A DNA stretch of 11,710 bases from NCBI GenBank assembly GCA_964577195.1, contig CAZNYF010000093.1, forward strand, positions 1 through 11,710. The letters are read 5' to 3'. Made by a program: the position numbers and the translations under genes. Below the pieces are notes generated by a model, which did no database searches, was not told the origin of the DNA, and saw only the letters and a program-made list of their open reading frames with translations. Shown piece after piece: positions 1 to 6,260 of the stretch (positions are counted from its first letter, which is position 1; every line of letters starts with the position of its first letter). This stretch comes from HyVt-560 sp964577195 (GTDB taxonomy: Bacteria; Pseudomonadota; Gammaproteobacteria; UWMA-0217).

Positions 1-199
1 CTATTACAGTCACTTAGCGCCTTGCTCTTAAAAATCCTGACTCTCAACCTATCTCATCCTGAATTAATAGAGATGCCCTAAAAACTAATTGAACCTAGTA
101 CCCATCAAAGCAACATTGTTGGAGTACTGGCAATTCAAATGACTTTTCTAGGTTAAAGATTCGGTTACACTATAGAACAATCAAAATTGGGCTTACATC
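1..199. other. left-edge non-coding stretch upstream of the DUF4197 gene
   Basis: No recognisable gene is visible. Frame +1 is open from base 1 to a TAA at 79-81 (26 codons), so the tail of an upstream gene is possible, but a frame this short is often open by chance and the translation matches no family I know. A copy of the short AGGGC-type motif lies at 66-79. An AT-rich stretch with TACACT (166-171) and TATAGA (171-176) could be a -10 element for the gene at 200, but no convincing -35 lies at the right distance. Confidence 0.3.
66..79 (-). repeat. short dispersed motif, copy A (AGGGCATCTCTATT)
   Basis: Read on the minus strand the bases are AGGGCATCTCTATT. The motif matches copy B at 6120-6133 in 11 of 14 positions, and the shared core is AGGGCRYCTCTA. 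The + strand overlaps a TAA at 79-81 that closes the open frame at the left edge. It could be the end of a small repeat element or a chance similarity. Confidence 0.3.
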
Positions 200-934
200 A
201 TGAACAAGGTTAAAAGCACTCTAATCTCTCTTTTTCTGCTGGTTTCGCTGTCTTCGTGCGCTAATAATCCGGAACTACTCGAAACTGCCATAAAAATCGC
301 TCAGCAATCGGGAGCTGGTGCTACCCCACTGAGTCTTGGCGAAATCAGCTCGGGCCTTAAAGAAGCCCTGCGCGTTGGATCCAGTAATGTGGTCTCTCAG
401 CTTGGAGCCAATGATGGATTCAATGCGGATCCGTTAATTCGCATCCCATTACCCGATTCAGTTAAAAAAATTCGCGACATTGCGGCTAAAGTCGGCTTAC
501 AAGGCAGCTTCGATGATCTGGAAATCAAGCTCAATCGCGCCGCAGAAACAGCAACGCCCAAAGCGAAAAAATTACTCTGGAATGCGATTGCACAAATGAC
601 CTTGCAAGATGCAAAAGGCATTCTCAGCGGCCCTGATGATTCTGCCACCCGCTACTTTCAAAGCAAAATGAGCGCGCCACTGTCTCAGGCAATGCAACCC
701 ATTGTTACCCAGGCAATGTCACAAGTCGGTGTAGTGCAAGCCTACGACCATGCGGTTGGCCGACTCGGACCATTTGCCAGCGCGCTGCCTAATTACAAAA
801 CCGAACTAACCAATCATGTTGTTCGCCTGGGGATGGAGGGAATCTTTACCTATATTGCCAAAGAAGAAGCCGCCATTCGCCATGATCCCGCCAAGCGTAT
901 TACTGCCATTTTGCGACGTGTCTTCGGCAGTTAA
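200..934 (+). CDS. DUF4197 domain lipoprotein
   Basis: This is a 244-residue protein that I recognise as a DUF4197 family member, a group of proteobacterial envelope proteins of unknown function. Residues 1-19 form a lipoprotein signal peptide: K3 and K5, a hydrophobic core, then the lipobox LSSC with the lipidated cysteine at 20. Alanine at +2 favours the outer membrane over inner-membrane retention. The rest (about 45-240) is mostly helical and contains the blocks typical of the family, including KEALRVGSSNVV near 54-65 and a DAKGIL block near 137-142. The ATG at 200 is chosen because it gives the intact signal peptide; only a weak GGG at 189-191 precedes it. The LOG-family gene starts 36 bases downstream on the same strand, so co-transcription is likely. 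No enzymatic motif is visible, and function cannot be assigned. Confidence 0.85.
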   Translation: MNKVKSTLISLFLLVSLSSCANNPELLETAIKIAQQSGAGATPLSLGEISSGLKEALRVGSSNVVSQLGANDGFNADPLIRIPLPDSVKKIRDIAAKVGLQGSFDDLEIKLNRAAETATPKAKKLLWNAIAQMTLQDAKGILSGPDDSATRYFQSKMSAPLSQAMQPIVTQAMSQVGVVQAYDHAVGRLGPFASALPNYKTELTNHVVRLGMEGIFTYIAKEEAAIRHDPAKRITAILRRVFGS

Positions 935-956
935 TTATCGTTATCCCCACCCACTA

Positions 957-963
957 AAGGAAG
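957..963 (+). promoter_or_regulatory. ribosome binding site for the GTG start at 971
   Basis: AAGGAAG lies 7 bases before the GTG at 971. It is a good Shine-Dalgarno match and supports this GTG over the next in-frame ATG eleven codons later. Confidence 0.6.
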
Positions 964-970
964 CTCTCCC

Positions 971-1696
971 GTGAAAGGAAAAGATCATTCCACTCACCCT
1001 GGCATGCTGCCAGTTGATGATGCCCAGCTGAACCGTGAAAGCTGGAAAATTTTCCAAATCATGGGAGAGTTTGTCGATGGCTTTGAGCGGCTGGCGCGGA
1101 TTAAACCTTCTGTCAGCATCTTTGGCTCTGCGCGTACACCAAGTGATGATCCCGTTTATCAGCTCACAGAAGCAATCGCCTATCAGCTTTCTGAAGCCGG
1201 CTTTGCGGTGGTTAGCGGCGGTGGCCCTGGCATTATGGAAGCCGCCAATAAAGGTGCGCAAAAAGGTAAATCACCCAGTATTGGTCTCAATATCAAGCTG
1301 CCAAACGAGCAGGCCGGCAACCCATATCAAGATATTTCATTAACCTTCCGGCATTTTTTCTCGCGAAAAGTGATGTTCGTGAAATATGCTTCTGCGTATG
1401 TGGTATTACCCGGTGGCTTTGGTACGCTGGATGAATTTGCTGAAATTCTAACGCTGGTACAAACTGGGAAATCCCGCCGTATTCCCATCATTTTGGTGCA
1501 TAAACCCTTTTGGGACGGTTTGCTAGACTGGTTTAAAAATACCCTGGCGGAAGCTGGAACCATCGCTAAAAAAGATCTTGATCTTATTCAAGTGCTCGAT
1601 ACGCCTGAAGAAGTGGTCAATGCCATCTTTGATTTCTACGAGTCAAGAGGCTTTGAACCGACCGCTCAGGAACACGAAAAACTATTGGAATTGTAG
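971..1696 (+). CDS. LOG-family (TIGR00730) Rossmann-fold nucleotide 5'-monophosphate phosphoribohydrolase
   Basis: This is a 241-residue cytosolic protein of the LOG family, long annotated as lysine decarboxylase-like. Characterised members cleave the N-glycosidic bond of nucleoside 5'-monophosphates, releasing the base and ribose 5-phosphate; in plants and some bacteria the substrate is a cytokinin riboside monophosphate. The visible motifs fit: a nucleotide-binding start with FGSAR at 51-55, the glycine-rich SGGGPGIMEAANKGA at 82-96, an arginine in FFSRK at 129-133, and the family signature PGGFGTLDE at 147-155 with the catalytic-type glutamate at 155. The N-terminal 45 residues precede the Rossmann core, as in the longer proteobacterial members. 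The GTG start has a good ribosome binding site. It sits 36 bases after the DUF4197 gene and 17 bases before the CDF gene. The true substrate here, housekeeping AMP-like or cytokinin-like, cannot be told from sequence. Confidence 0.9.
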   Translation: MKGKDHSTHPGMLPVDDAQLNRESWKIFQIMGEFVDGFERLARIKPSVSIFGSARTPSDDPVYQLTEAIAYQLSEAGFAVVSGGGPGIMEAANKGAQKGKSPSIGLNIKLPNEQAGNPYQDISLTFRHFFSRKVMFVKYASAYVVLPGGFGTLDEFAEILTLVQTGKSRRIPIILVHKPFWDGLLDWFKNTLAEAGTIAKKDLDLIQVLDTPEEVVNAIFDFYESRGFEPTAQEHEKLLEL

Positions 1697-1713
1697 GCGC
1701 ATCATACCGCCCG

Positions 1714-2850
1714 ATGAAAAACGCGACGAATAACGAACGCTATCAGGCAACTAAAAAAGTGACTCTGATTGGAGCGCTGGTTAACCTGCTGCTCTCCACT
1801 GTTCAACTGCTCGGTGGGTTTTTTGCCGGCTCCCAGGCATTGATCGCCGATGGCGTACACACGCTCTCTGATCTAGCGAGCGATTTTGTAGTGCTCATTG
1901 CCACCCGCGAAGCGCACCGTGAAGCCGATGAAGAACATCCCTACGGACATGGTCGCATTGAAACACTCGCCACCAGTATACTGGGGATTACACTGGTGGC
2001 TGTTGCCGGCGCAATATTATTTGATGCCATTCAGCGACTCTTCCAGCCAGAGCGGTTATTCGATCCAAAACCCATAGCACTACTGTTTGCCGCCACCGCT
2101 GTATTCTCCAAAGAGCTACTCTATCAATACACCAAACGAGTGGCAAAACGCGTCCATTCTGCAATGCTCGAAGCCAATGCCTGGCACCATCGTTCCGATG
2201 CGGTCTCCTCGTTGATCGTTATCGTCGGTATTCTTGGATCACTGGCGGGTATTCGCTATTTTGATGCACTTGCCGCCATTGCTGTCGCTGGATTTATCGC
2301 GCACATCGGCTGGAAGCTCCTCTGGGCTGCGGGTCAGGAATTAATTGATGCCAGCCTCGACGAGAGCGTAGTGCAGCAAACTGAATCTGTGATTAAAGAA
2401 GTTGATGGTGTGGTCGATATGCATCTGCTGCGAACCCGCAAAAGTGGTGCTGATGCCTTTGCAGATGTGCATATTCAAGTACCCCCAAAAGTCAGCGTCT
2501 CCGAAGGTCACCAGATTGCGGAATCAGTGCGCAAAGCCATTGTCGAGAAAATTACAGAAATTACGGATGTCACAGTACATACTGATCCAGAAAATGACAT
2601 CACCGCGAAAGCGAGCCTGTATCTACCACTGCGCAAAGAGATAACCCGGCAGCTCTATACTGTTTGGCAAGGGAACCCGCTAAGCGAGCAAATCGAACAA
2701 ATCGACCTGCATTATCTGGATGGTAGCATCCATCTACAACTCACATTACCCCTAGGTCTGGCAGCACAAGAAACGGAGATTCAGCAACTGAAATCAGCCG
2801 CACTGACAATCGCAGAAATCGAGTTTGTCGATCTCTATTGTCATCTTTAA
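1714..2850 (+). CDS. cation diffusion facilitator (CDF) family divalent metal exporter with C-terminal extension
   Basis: This is a 378-residue inner-membrane metal/proton antiporter of the CDF family. Six membrane segments can be placed at about 16-38, 41-63, 84-105, 119-137, 161-181 and 183-205. The metal-site residues are in place: D46, H49 and D53 in segment 2 (ADGVHTLSD) and HHRSD at 158-162 at the start of segment 5. The loop HPYGHGR at 75-81 is also typical. The cytoplasmic ferredoxin-like domain covers about 210-292 and ends in DVTVHTDP. About 85 further residues follow, making the protein longer than the usual 290-310; this tail looks like a second, degenerate domain of similar type. 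Metal choice (Zn, Fe, Mn or others) cannot be fixed from these motifs. The gene starts 17 bases after the LOG gene with only a poor ribosome binding site, which suggests translational coupling or read-through. Confidence 0.9.
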   Translation: MKNATNNERYQATKKVTLIGALVNLLLSTVQLLGGFFAGSQALIADGVHTLSDLASDFVVLIATREAHREADEEHPYGHGRIETLATSILGITLVAVAGAILFDAIQRLFQPERLFDPKPIALLFAATAVFSKELLYQYTKRVAKRVHSAMLEANAWHHRSDAVSSLIVIVGILGSLAGIRYFDALAAIAVAGFIAHIGWKLLWAAGQELIDASLDESVVQQTESVIKEVDGVVDMHLLRTRKSGADAFADVHIQVPPKVSVSEGHQIAESVRKAIVEKITEITDVTVHTDPENDITAKASLYLPLRKEITRQLYTVWQGNPLSEQIEQIDLHYLDGSIHLQLTLPLGLAAQETEIQQLKSAALTIAEIEFVDLYCHL

Positions 2851-2884
2851 AGCGCGCCACTCAAGCGTGGCTGCAACGCAATAT

Positions 2885-2929
2885 AGTGAGCTTTGATAAA
2901 AACTTGTCACATATCCATGTACGCTCACT
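2885..2929 (+). other. inverted repeat in the CDF-DUF4124 intergenic region
   Basis: AGTGAGC at 2885-2891 is the exact inverted complement of GCTCACT at 2923-2929, and a small ACAT/ATGT hairpin (2909-2920) nests between the arms. A separate GCCAC/GTGGC hairpin lies at 2856-2871. Together with the terminator at 2988 this gives a structured untranslated 3' region, possibly a small RNA. Seven-base arms this far apart can arise by chance, and no good promoter is visible. Confidence 0.2.
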
Positions 2930-2987
2930 GATTGCATTGAATTTCATTCACAGCGTTTTGCTCTAAACCCCACAGACATTTATTTTT

Positions 2988-3013
2988 AGCCTCCTTAACG
3001 GGAGGCTTTTTTT
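2988..3013 (+). terminator. Rho-independent terminator
   Basis: AGCCTCC at 2988-2994 pairs perfectly with GGAGGCT at 3001-3007 across a six-base loop (TTAACG) and runs straight into a tract of seven T at 3007-3013. This is a textbook intrinsic terminator. It lies 137 bases after the CDF stop codon and probably ends that transcription unit. Only 37 bases separate it from the DUF4124 start at 3051. Confidence 0.85.
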
Positions 3014-3050
3014 GCTTGTAAACTCAAGACAGACATCCCAGAATAGACCA

Positions 3051-3593
3051 ATGAACAAGAACCACTTGATAATCGCCTGCATCGCTCTGATTCCTCTGGC
3101 TGGCAGCGCCGAAATCTACAAGTGGGTAGACAAGGATGGCTCAACCCACTTTTCCGACCAAGCGCCCAATGGGAAAAATGTCGAAAAACTCGACATAAAA
3201 CCCTCCGATATCACCGTCATGAGGCCCAATCAACAGACTTCAGAGACAGCCAACACCAGTAGTAGTAACAACACAGCTTCAAAGTCATCAACCAAATACA
3301 CCAGCATCAAGATCACCTATCCAACTGATAACCTGGCAATTCGCGCCAATGATGGCTCGATCAAGATTCTCTGCAATATCACCCCCTCACTCAACACCCA
3401 AAAACGCCACAAAATTCGTTTCCATATTGACGGACAAGCAATCAGCTCCATCGGCACAACCTGCGAAATAACACTCTCTGCGCTGAACCGGGGGTCGCAT
3501 TCCGTAGCAGCAGAGATTATCGACAAAAGCGGTAAACCGTTACTCAAATCAGCAACCCACACCTTCCATCTCAAACGAGTCTCAGCGTTATAG
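3051..3593 (+). CDS. exported DUF4124 domain protein upstream of ntrB
   Basis: This is a 180-residue protein with a Sec signal peptide at 1-20 (hydrophobic core, then AGSA before the predicted cut at 20/21). The mature protein opens with EIYKWVDKDGSTHFSD, the hallmark of DUF4124 (about 21-55), a short envelope domain of unknown function. A linker rich in Ser, Thr and Asn (about 61-85) leads to a beta-rich C-terminal part with two cysteines (in KILCN and TTCEI) that could form a disulfide in the periplasm. The ATG at 3051 is chosen over an in-frame TTG at 3012, because the TTG lies within the T tract of the preceding terminator and would spoil the signal peptide. A DUF4124 gene just before ntrBC is a recurring arrangement in Pseudomonas-like genomes, but I know of no established functional link. 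The ntrB start follows 17 bases after the stop codon. Confidence 0.8.
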   Translation: MNKNHLIIACIALIPLAGSAEIYKWVDKDGSTHFSDQAPNGKNVEKLDIKPSDITVMRPNQQTSETANTSSSNNTASKSSTKYTSIKITYPTDNLAIRANDGSIKILCNITPSLNTQKRHKIRFHIDGQAISSIGTTCEITLSALNRGSHSVAAEIIDKSGKPLLKSATHTFHLKRVSAL

Positions 3594-3598
3594 CAAAC

Positions 3599-3603
3599 TG
3601 AGG
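3599..3603 (+). promoter_or_regulatory. ribosome binding site for the ntrB GTG start
   Basis: TGAGG ends 7 bases before the GTG at 3611. No upstream ATG gives a better start, so this site decides the choice. Confidence 0.5.
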
Positions 3604-3610
3604 TTTCCAG

Positions 3611-4693
3611 GTGACAACTGACCGTAAGCAAACCACATCGCAACTTATCGAGTACCTCGATACAGCTGTGCTCTGGATCAGTCCCGAACTAAAATACCTG
3701 TATGCCAATCCAGCAGCAGAAATGCTACTGGACGAAAGTGCCAATCGGCTTCGTGATAAACCCGTAGCTGCGAGTTTTAAAAATGGCAGTGAATTAATTC
3801 AATTACTCAAGCTCTCACGAGAATCTGAGTTCAGCGTGACACGCCGAGAATTCAACTTCACGCTCGCGACTGGAAAATCAACTACGGTTAACCTCACCAT
3901 TAACTTTGTATTCCAGGTAGGTCTGATTGTCGAACTACAAAGCCTGGGTCGCGCCTATGCCATTAATCGCGAGAGAAAAATGCAAAGTAACCATGCTGCC
4001 GCACAAAATCTAGTGCGTGGCCTGGCACATGAAATTAAAAACCCACTCGGTGGCATCCGTGGTGCGGCGCAACTCTTAAAATCCGAATTAAAACACCAGC
4101 CTGCGCTGGAAGAATATACCGACGTTTTAATCAAAGAAGCTGATCGCCTGACTGCTTTAATTAATCAACTCTCCGGCCCCCGTTCAAGACCTGATAAAGC
4201 CAAGATTAACGTCCACGAAATTGCAGAAAGAGCACTCAAACTCATCCAGGTTGAAGCCAGTAATAAAATTCAGATTTATTCGGTTTATGATCCCAGTTTG
4301 CCCGATATTTTTGCCGACAAAGACCAACTGATACAGGCAACCCTCAATATAGCGCGCAACGCACTCGAATCCATTGAGCAAAGCGAAGCTATGCGCACTC
4401 CTTCAGAACAACCGTTTGAAATTATTTTCCGTACTTCCATCATGAGTAAATTCACCATTGGGCAACACATTCATCCCTTAGTTATCTCACTTAAAATAGA
4501 AGATAACGGCCCCGGTATTCCCGAACCATTACAGCCACAAATATTTTTTCCTATGGTGACCGGTAAACCGACAGGAACAGGATTAGGCCTCCCCACCTCC
4601 CGCACCCTGGTGGATGCTCAAGGTGGTATCATTCGCTTTAGTTCCGAACCGGAAAACACCCAATTCGAAATTCTCATACCTGCAGCGGAGTGA
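3611..4693 (+). CDS. ntrB: nitrogen regulation sensor histidine kinase NtrB
   Basis: This is the 360-residue NtrB (GlnL) kinase/phosphatase. In the characterised system PII (GlnB) controls whether it phosphorylates or dephosphorylates NtrC according to nitrogen status. No membrane segments are visible, as expected for this soluble kinase. An N-terminal PAS-like domain covers about 10-110. The dimerisation/phosphoacceptor domain carries the H-box LAHEIKNPLGG with the phosphorylated histidine at 140. The ATP-binding domain has the N-box asparagine at 250 (LNIARNALESI), DNGPGIP at 298-304 and the lid glycines GTGLGLPTSR at 322-331. Length matches the family (about 350-360). Start is GTG with a TGAGG ribosome binding site. 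The 3' end overlaps or nearly touches ntrC, which predicts translational coupling of the two partners. The glnA gene, often nearby in relatives, is not in this window. Confidence 0.95.
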   Translation: MTTDRKQTTSQLIEYLDTAVLWISPELKYLYANPAAEMLLDESANRLRDKPVAASFKNGSELIQLLKLSRESEFSVTRREFNFTLATGKSTTVNLTINFVFQVGLIVELQSLGRAYAINRERKMQSNHAAAQNLVRGLAHEIKNPLGGIRGAAQLLKSELKHQPALEEYTDVLIKEADRLTALINQLSGPRSRPDKAKINVHEIAERALKLIQVEASNKIQIYSVYDPSLPDIFADKDQLIQATLNIARNALESIEQSEAMRTPSEQPFEIIFRTSIMSKFTIGQHIHPLVISLKIEDNGPGIPEPLQPQIFFPMVTGKPTGTGLGLPTSRTLVDAQGGIIRFSSEPENTQFEILIPAAE

Positions 4694-4704
4694 CGAAATT
4701 ACCA

Positions 4705-6120
4705 ATGAAAAGCGGCGCATCAAAAACCGTCTGGGTCATTGACGATGATCAATCTATTCGCTGGGTATTGGAAAAAGCGTTAAGTAATGCTGGTTTTTTA
4801 CCGCGCTGTTTTGAGTCCGCTGTGTCGGCAATGCGGACATTAAAAAACAATCCTCAAAAAGACCTGCCAGATGCACTGCTCACCGATGTTCGTATGCCGG
4901 ACATGGATGGTTTTGAATTTCTCGATCAGCTCCAACAGCAACACCCCGAAATCCCCGTCATCATCATGACTGCGCATGCTGATCTCGACAGCGCTGTGAC
5001 CACCTTTCAAAGTGGCGCATTCGAATATTTACCCAAACCCTTCGACATCGAAGAAGTAGTCAATCTGACTCTGCGTGCCTGCGACTCACGTACGGCTAAA
5101 ATTGATGACGTATCCAGCCAAGCTATTGAAACCCAAATATTGGGTAAATCCGCTGCAATGCAGCAAGTTTTCCGCGCCATAGGAAGACTAAGTCAAACCA
5201 ATATTAATGTTCTAATTACCGGAGAATCGGGCACCGGCAAAGAACTTGTCGCACAAGCGTTGCATGACCATAGCGAACGCACATCGCAACCCTTTATCGC
5301 ACTCAACACGGCAGCCATTCCACACGACTTAATCGAATCTGAGTTATTCGGCCACGAAAAAGGTGCATTTACCGGCGCCCATTCACAACGCAAAGGACGC
5401 TTCGAACAAGCTGATGGTGGCACTCTGTTTCTCGATGAAATTGGCGATATGCCCGCAAGTCTGCAAACCCGTTTATTAAGAGTTTTAGCTGAAGGCGTAT
5501 TTTATCGCGTTGGCGGTCACCAACCCATTCAAGTGGATACTCGAATCATTGCCGCCACCCACCAAAACCTGGAAATGCTCGTTAAGCAAGGCCTATTTCG
5601 CGAAGACTTATTCCATCGACTCAACGTAGTGAGAATAAAAATTCCACCGTTACGCGAACGTCGCGATGATATTAATTTACTAACAGAACAGTTTATAAAA
5701 AAAATCGCCCGAGACTTAGAAGAAAAACCCAAAACCATCTCAACAGAAGCCATGGACACACTCTGCGCCGCCGATTGGCCCGGCAATGTCAGACAGCTGG
5801 AAAATGCCTGCCGCTCTATGTTAATCATGAGCGTAGGCAACGAAATACTCCCCACCGACCTGCCCGAAGAAGTTAGTCAAATTAAAACCAATCCCAACAC
5901 CTCAAAAAACTGGCAAACTCTTTTCCAACAAACCATCGCACAGCGCCTACAATCCGGCCACACTGACCTCTATAAAAACACTCTGCCAGAAATAGAAAAA
6001 ACCCTGATCACCACCGCCCTCACCCACACAAAAGGCCATCGCCAGGAAGCGGCTCAATTACTAGGCATAGGCAGAAACACGCTAACCAGAAGAATCAAAG
6101 AACTCGAAATAGAAACTTAA
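4705..6120 (+). CDS. ntrC: nitrogen regulation response regulator NtrC (sigma-54 activator)
   Basis: This is NtrC (GlnG), the sigma-54-dependent activator phosphorylated by NtrB. Counting from the ATG at 4705 (471 residues), the receiver domain covers about 8-125, with the acidic pair near 13-15 and the phosphoaspartate at 61 (LLTDVRMPD). The AAA+ domain has Walker A GESGTGKE at 173-180, the sigma-54-contacting loop GAFTGA at 220-225 and Walker B GGTLFLDE at 238-245. A Fis-type helix-turn-helix ends the protein (RQEAAQLLGIGRNT near 446-459). A GTG at 4690 in the same frame overlaps the ntrB stop codon and would add five residues. I prefer the ATG because NtrC proteins begin close to the VWVIDDD strand, but neither start has a well-spaced ribosome binding site (GGAG at 4686-4689). 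No sigma-54 promoter or NtrC site was found in this window. Confidence 0.95.
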   Translation: MKSGASKTVWVIDDDQSIRWVLEKALSNAGFLPRCFESAVSAMRTLKNNPQKDLPDALLTDVRMPDMDGFEFLDQLQQQHPEIPVIIMTAHADLDSAVTTFQSGAFEYLPKPFDIEEVVNLTLRACDSRTAKIDDVSSQAIETQILGKSAAMQQVFRAIGRLSQTNINVLITGESGTGKELVAQALHDHSERTSQPFIALNTAAIPHDLIESELFGHEKGAFTGAHSQRKGRFEQADGGTLFLDEIGDMPASLQTRLLRVLAEGVFYRVGGHQPIQVDTRIIAATHQNLEMLVKQGLFREDLFHRLNVVRIKIPPLRERRDDINLLTEQFIKKIARDLEEKPKTISTEAMDTLCAADWPGNVRQLENACRSMLIMSVGNEILPTDLPEEVSQIKTNPNTSKNWQTLFQQTIAQRLQSGHTDLYKNTLPEIEKTLITTALTHTKGHRQEAAQLLGIGRNTLTRRIKELEIET

Positions 6121-6133
6121 GGGCGTCTCTAAA
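6120..6133 (+). repeat. short dispersed motif, copy B (AGGGCGTCTCTAAA)
   Basis: The motif AGGGCGTCTCTAAA begins on the last base of the ntrC stop codon (TAA at 6118-6120). It matches copy C at 10235-10248 in 12 of 14 positions and copy A at 66-79 in 11 of 14. It could mark the edge of a small non-autonomous element inserted at the gene end, because the following 120 bases hold several short inverted repeats. No partner end is visible nearby. Confidence 0.3.
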
Positions 6134-6187
6134 AATAGAAGTGTGATTTAGGAGATAGTAAATAGCGCATTTTTACCTAAAAGTGAG

Positions 6188-6209
6188 GCGAATAACCCCT
6201 ATGATTCGC
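6188..6209. promoter_or_regulatory. candidate operator-like inverted repeat upstream of the fusion gene
   Basis: GCGAAT (6188-6193) and ATTCGC (6204-6209) are exact inverted complements around a ten-base spacer. The arms extend to nine bases each with one mismatch (6185-6212). The repeat lies 50-75 bases before the GTG at 6261, where a regulator could act. I do not recognise it as the site of a known regulator. It could equally be part of a small repeat element that starts at copy B. Confidence 0.25.
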
Positions 6210-6248
6210 ATCTGTCCTGCTAACATTACGTATCTACTTTTTCCGTTT

Positions 6249-6253
6249 GGAGA
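6249..6253 (+). promoter_or_regulatory. ribosome binding site for the GTG start at 6261
   Basis: GGAGA lies 7 bases before the GTG at 6261, a strong match that supports this non-ATG start. Confidence 0.6.
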
Positions 6254-6260
6254 ACCCTGA

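Noticed and set aside
92..154. AACCTAG (92-98) and CTAGGTT (148-154) as a functional inverted repeat
   Set aside because: A seven-base match 49 bases apart is expected about once by chance in a region this size, and the match does not extend.
2856..2871. GCCAC/GTGGC dyad as an NtrC binding site
   Set aside because: The half-sites and spacing do not fit the GCACC-type NtrC palindrome, and no sigma-54 promoter lies downstream.
3016..3044. TTGTAA and CAGAAT, spaced 17 bases, as a promoter for the DUF4124-ntrBC unit
   Set aside because: Each box matches consensus in only 4 of 6 positions, and a start 6-8 bases later would make the message practically leaderless. I kept it only as a possibility in the ntrBC finding.
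3012..3050. TTG at 3012 as the start of the DUF4124 gene
   Set aside because: The codon lies in the T tract of the terminator, has no usable ribosome binding site of its own, and would put 13 polar residues before an otherwise normal signal peptide that begins at the ATG at 3051.
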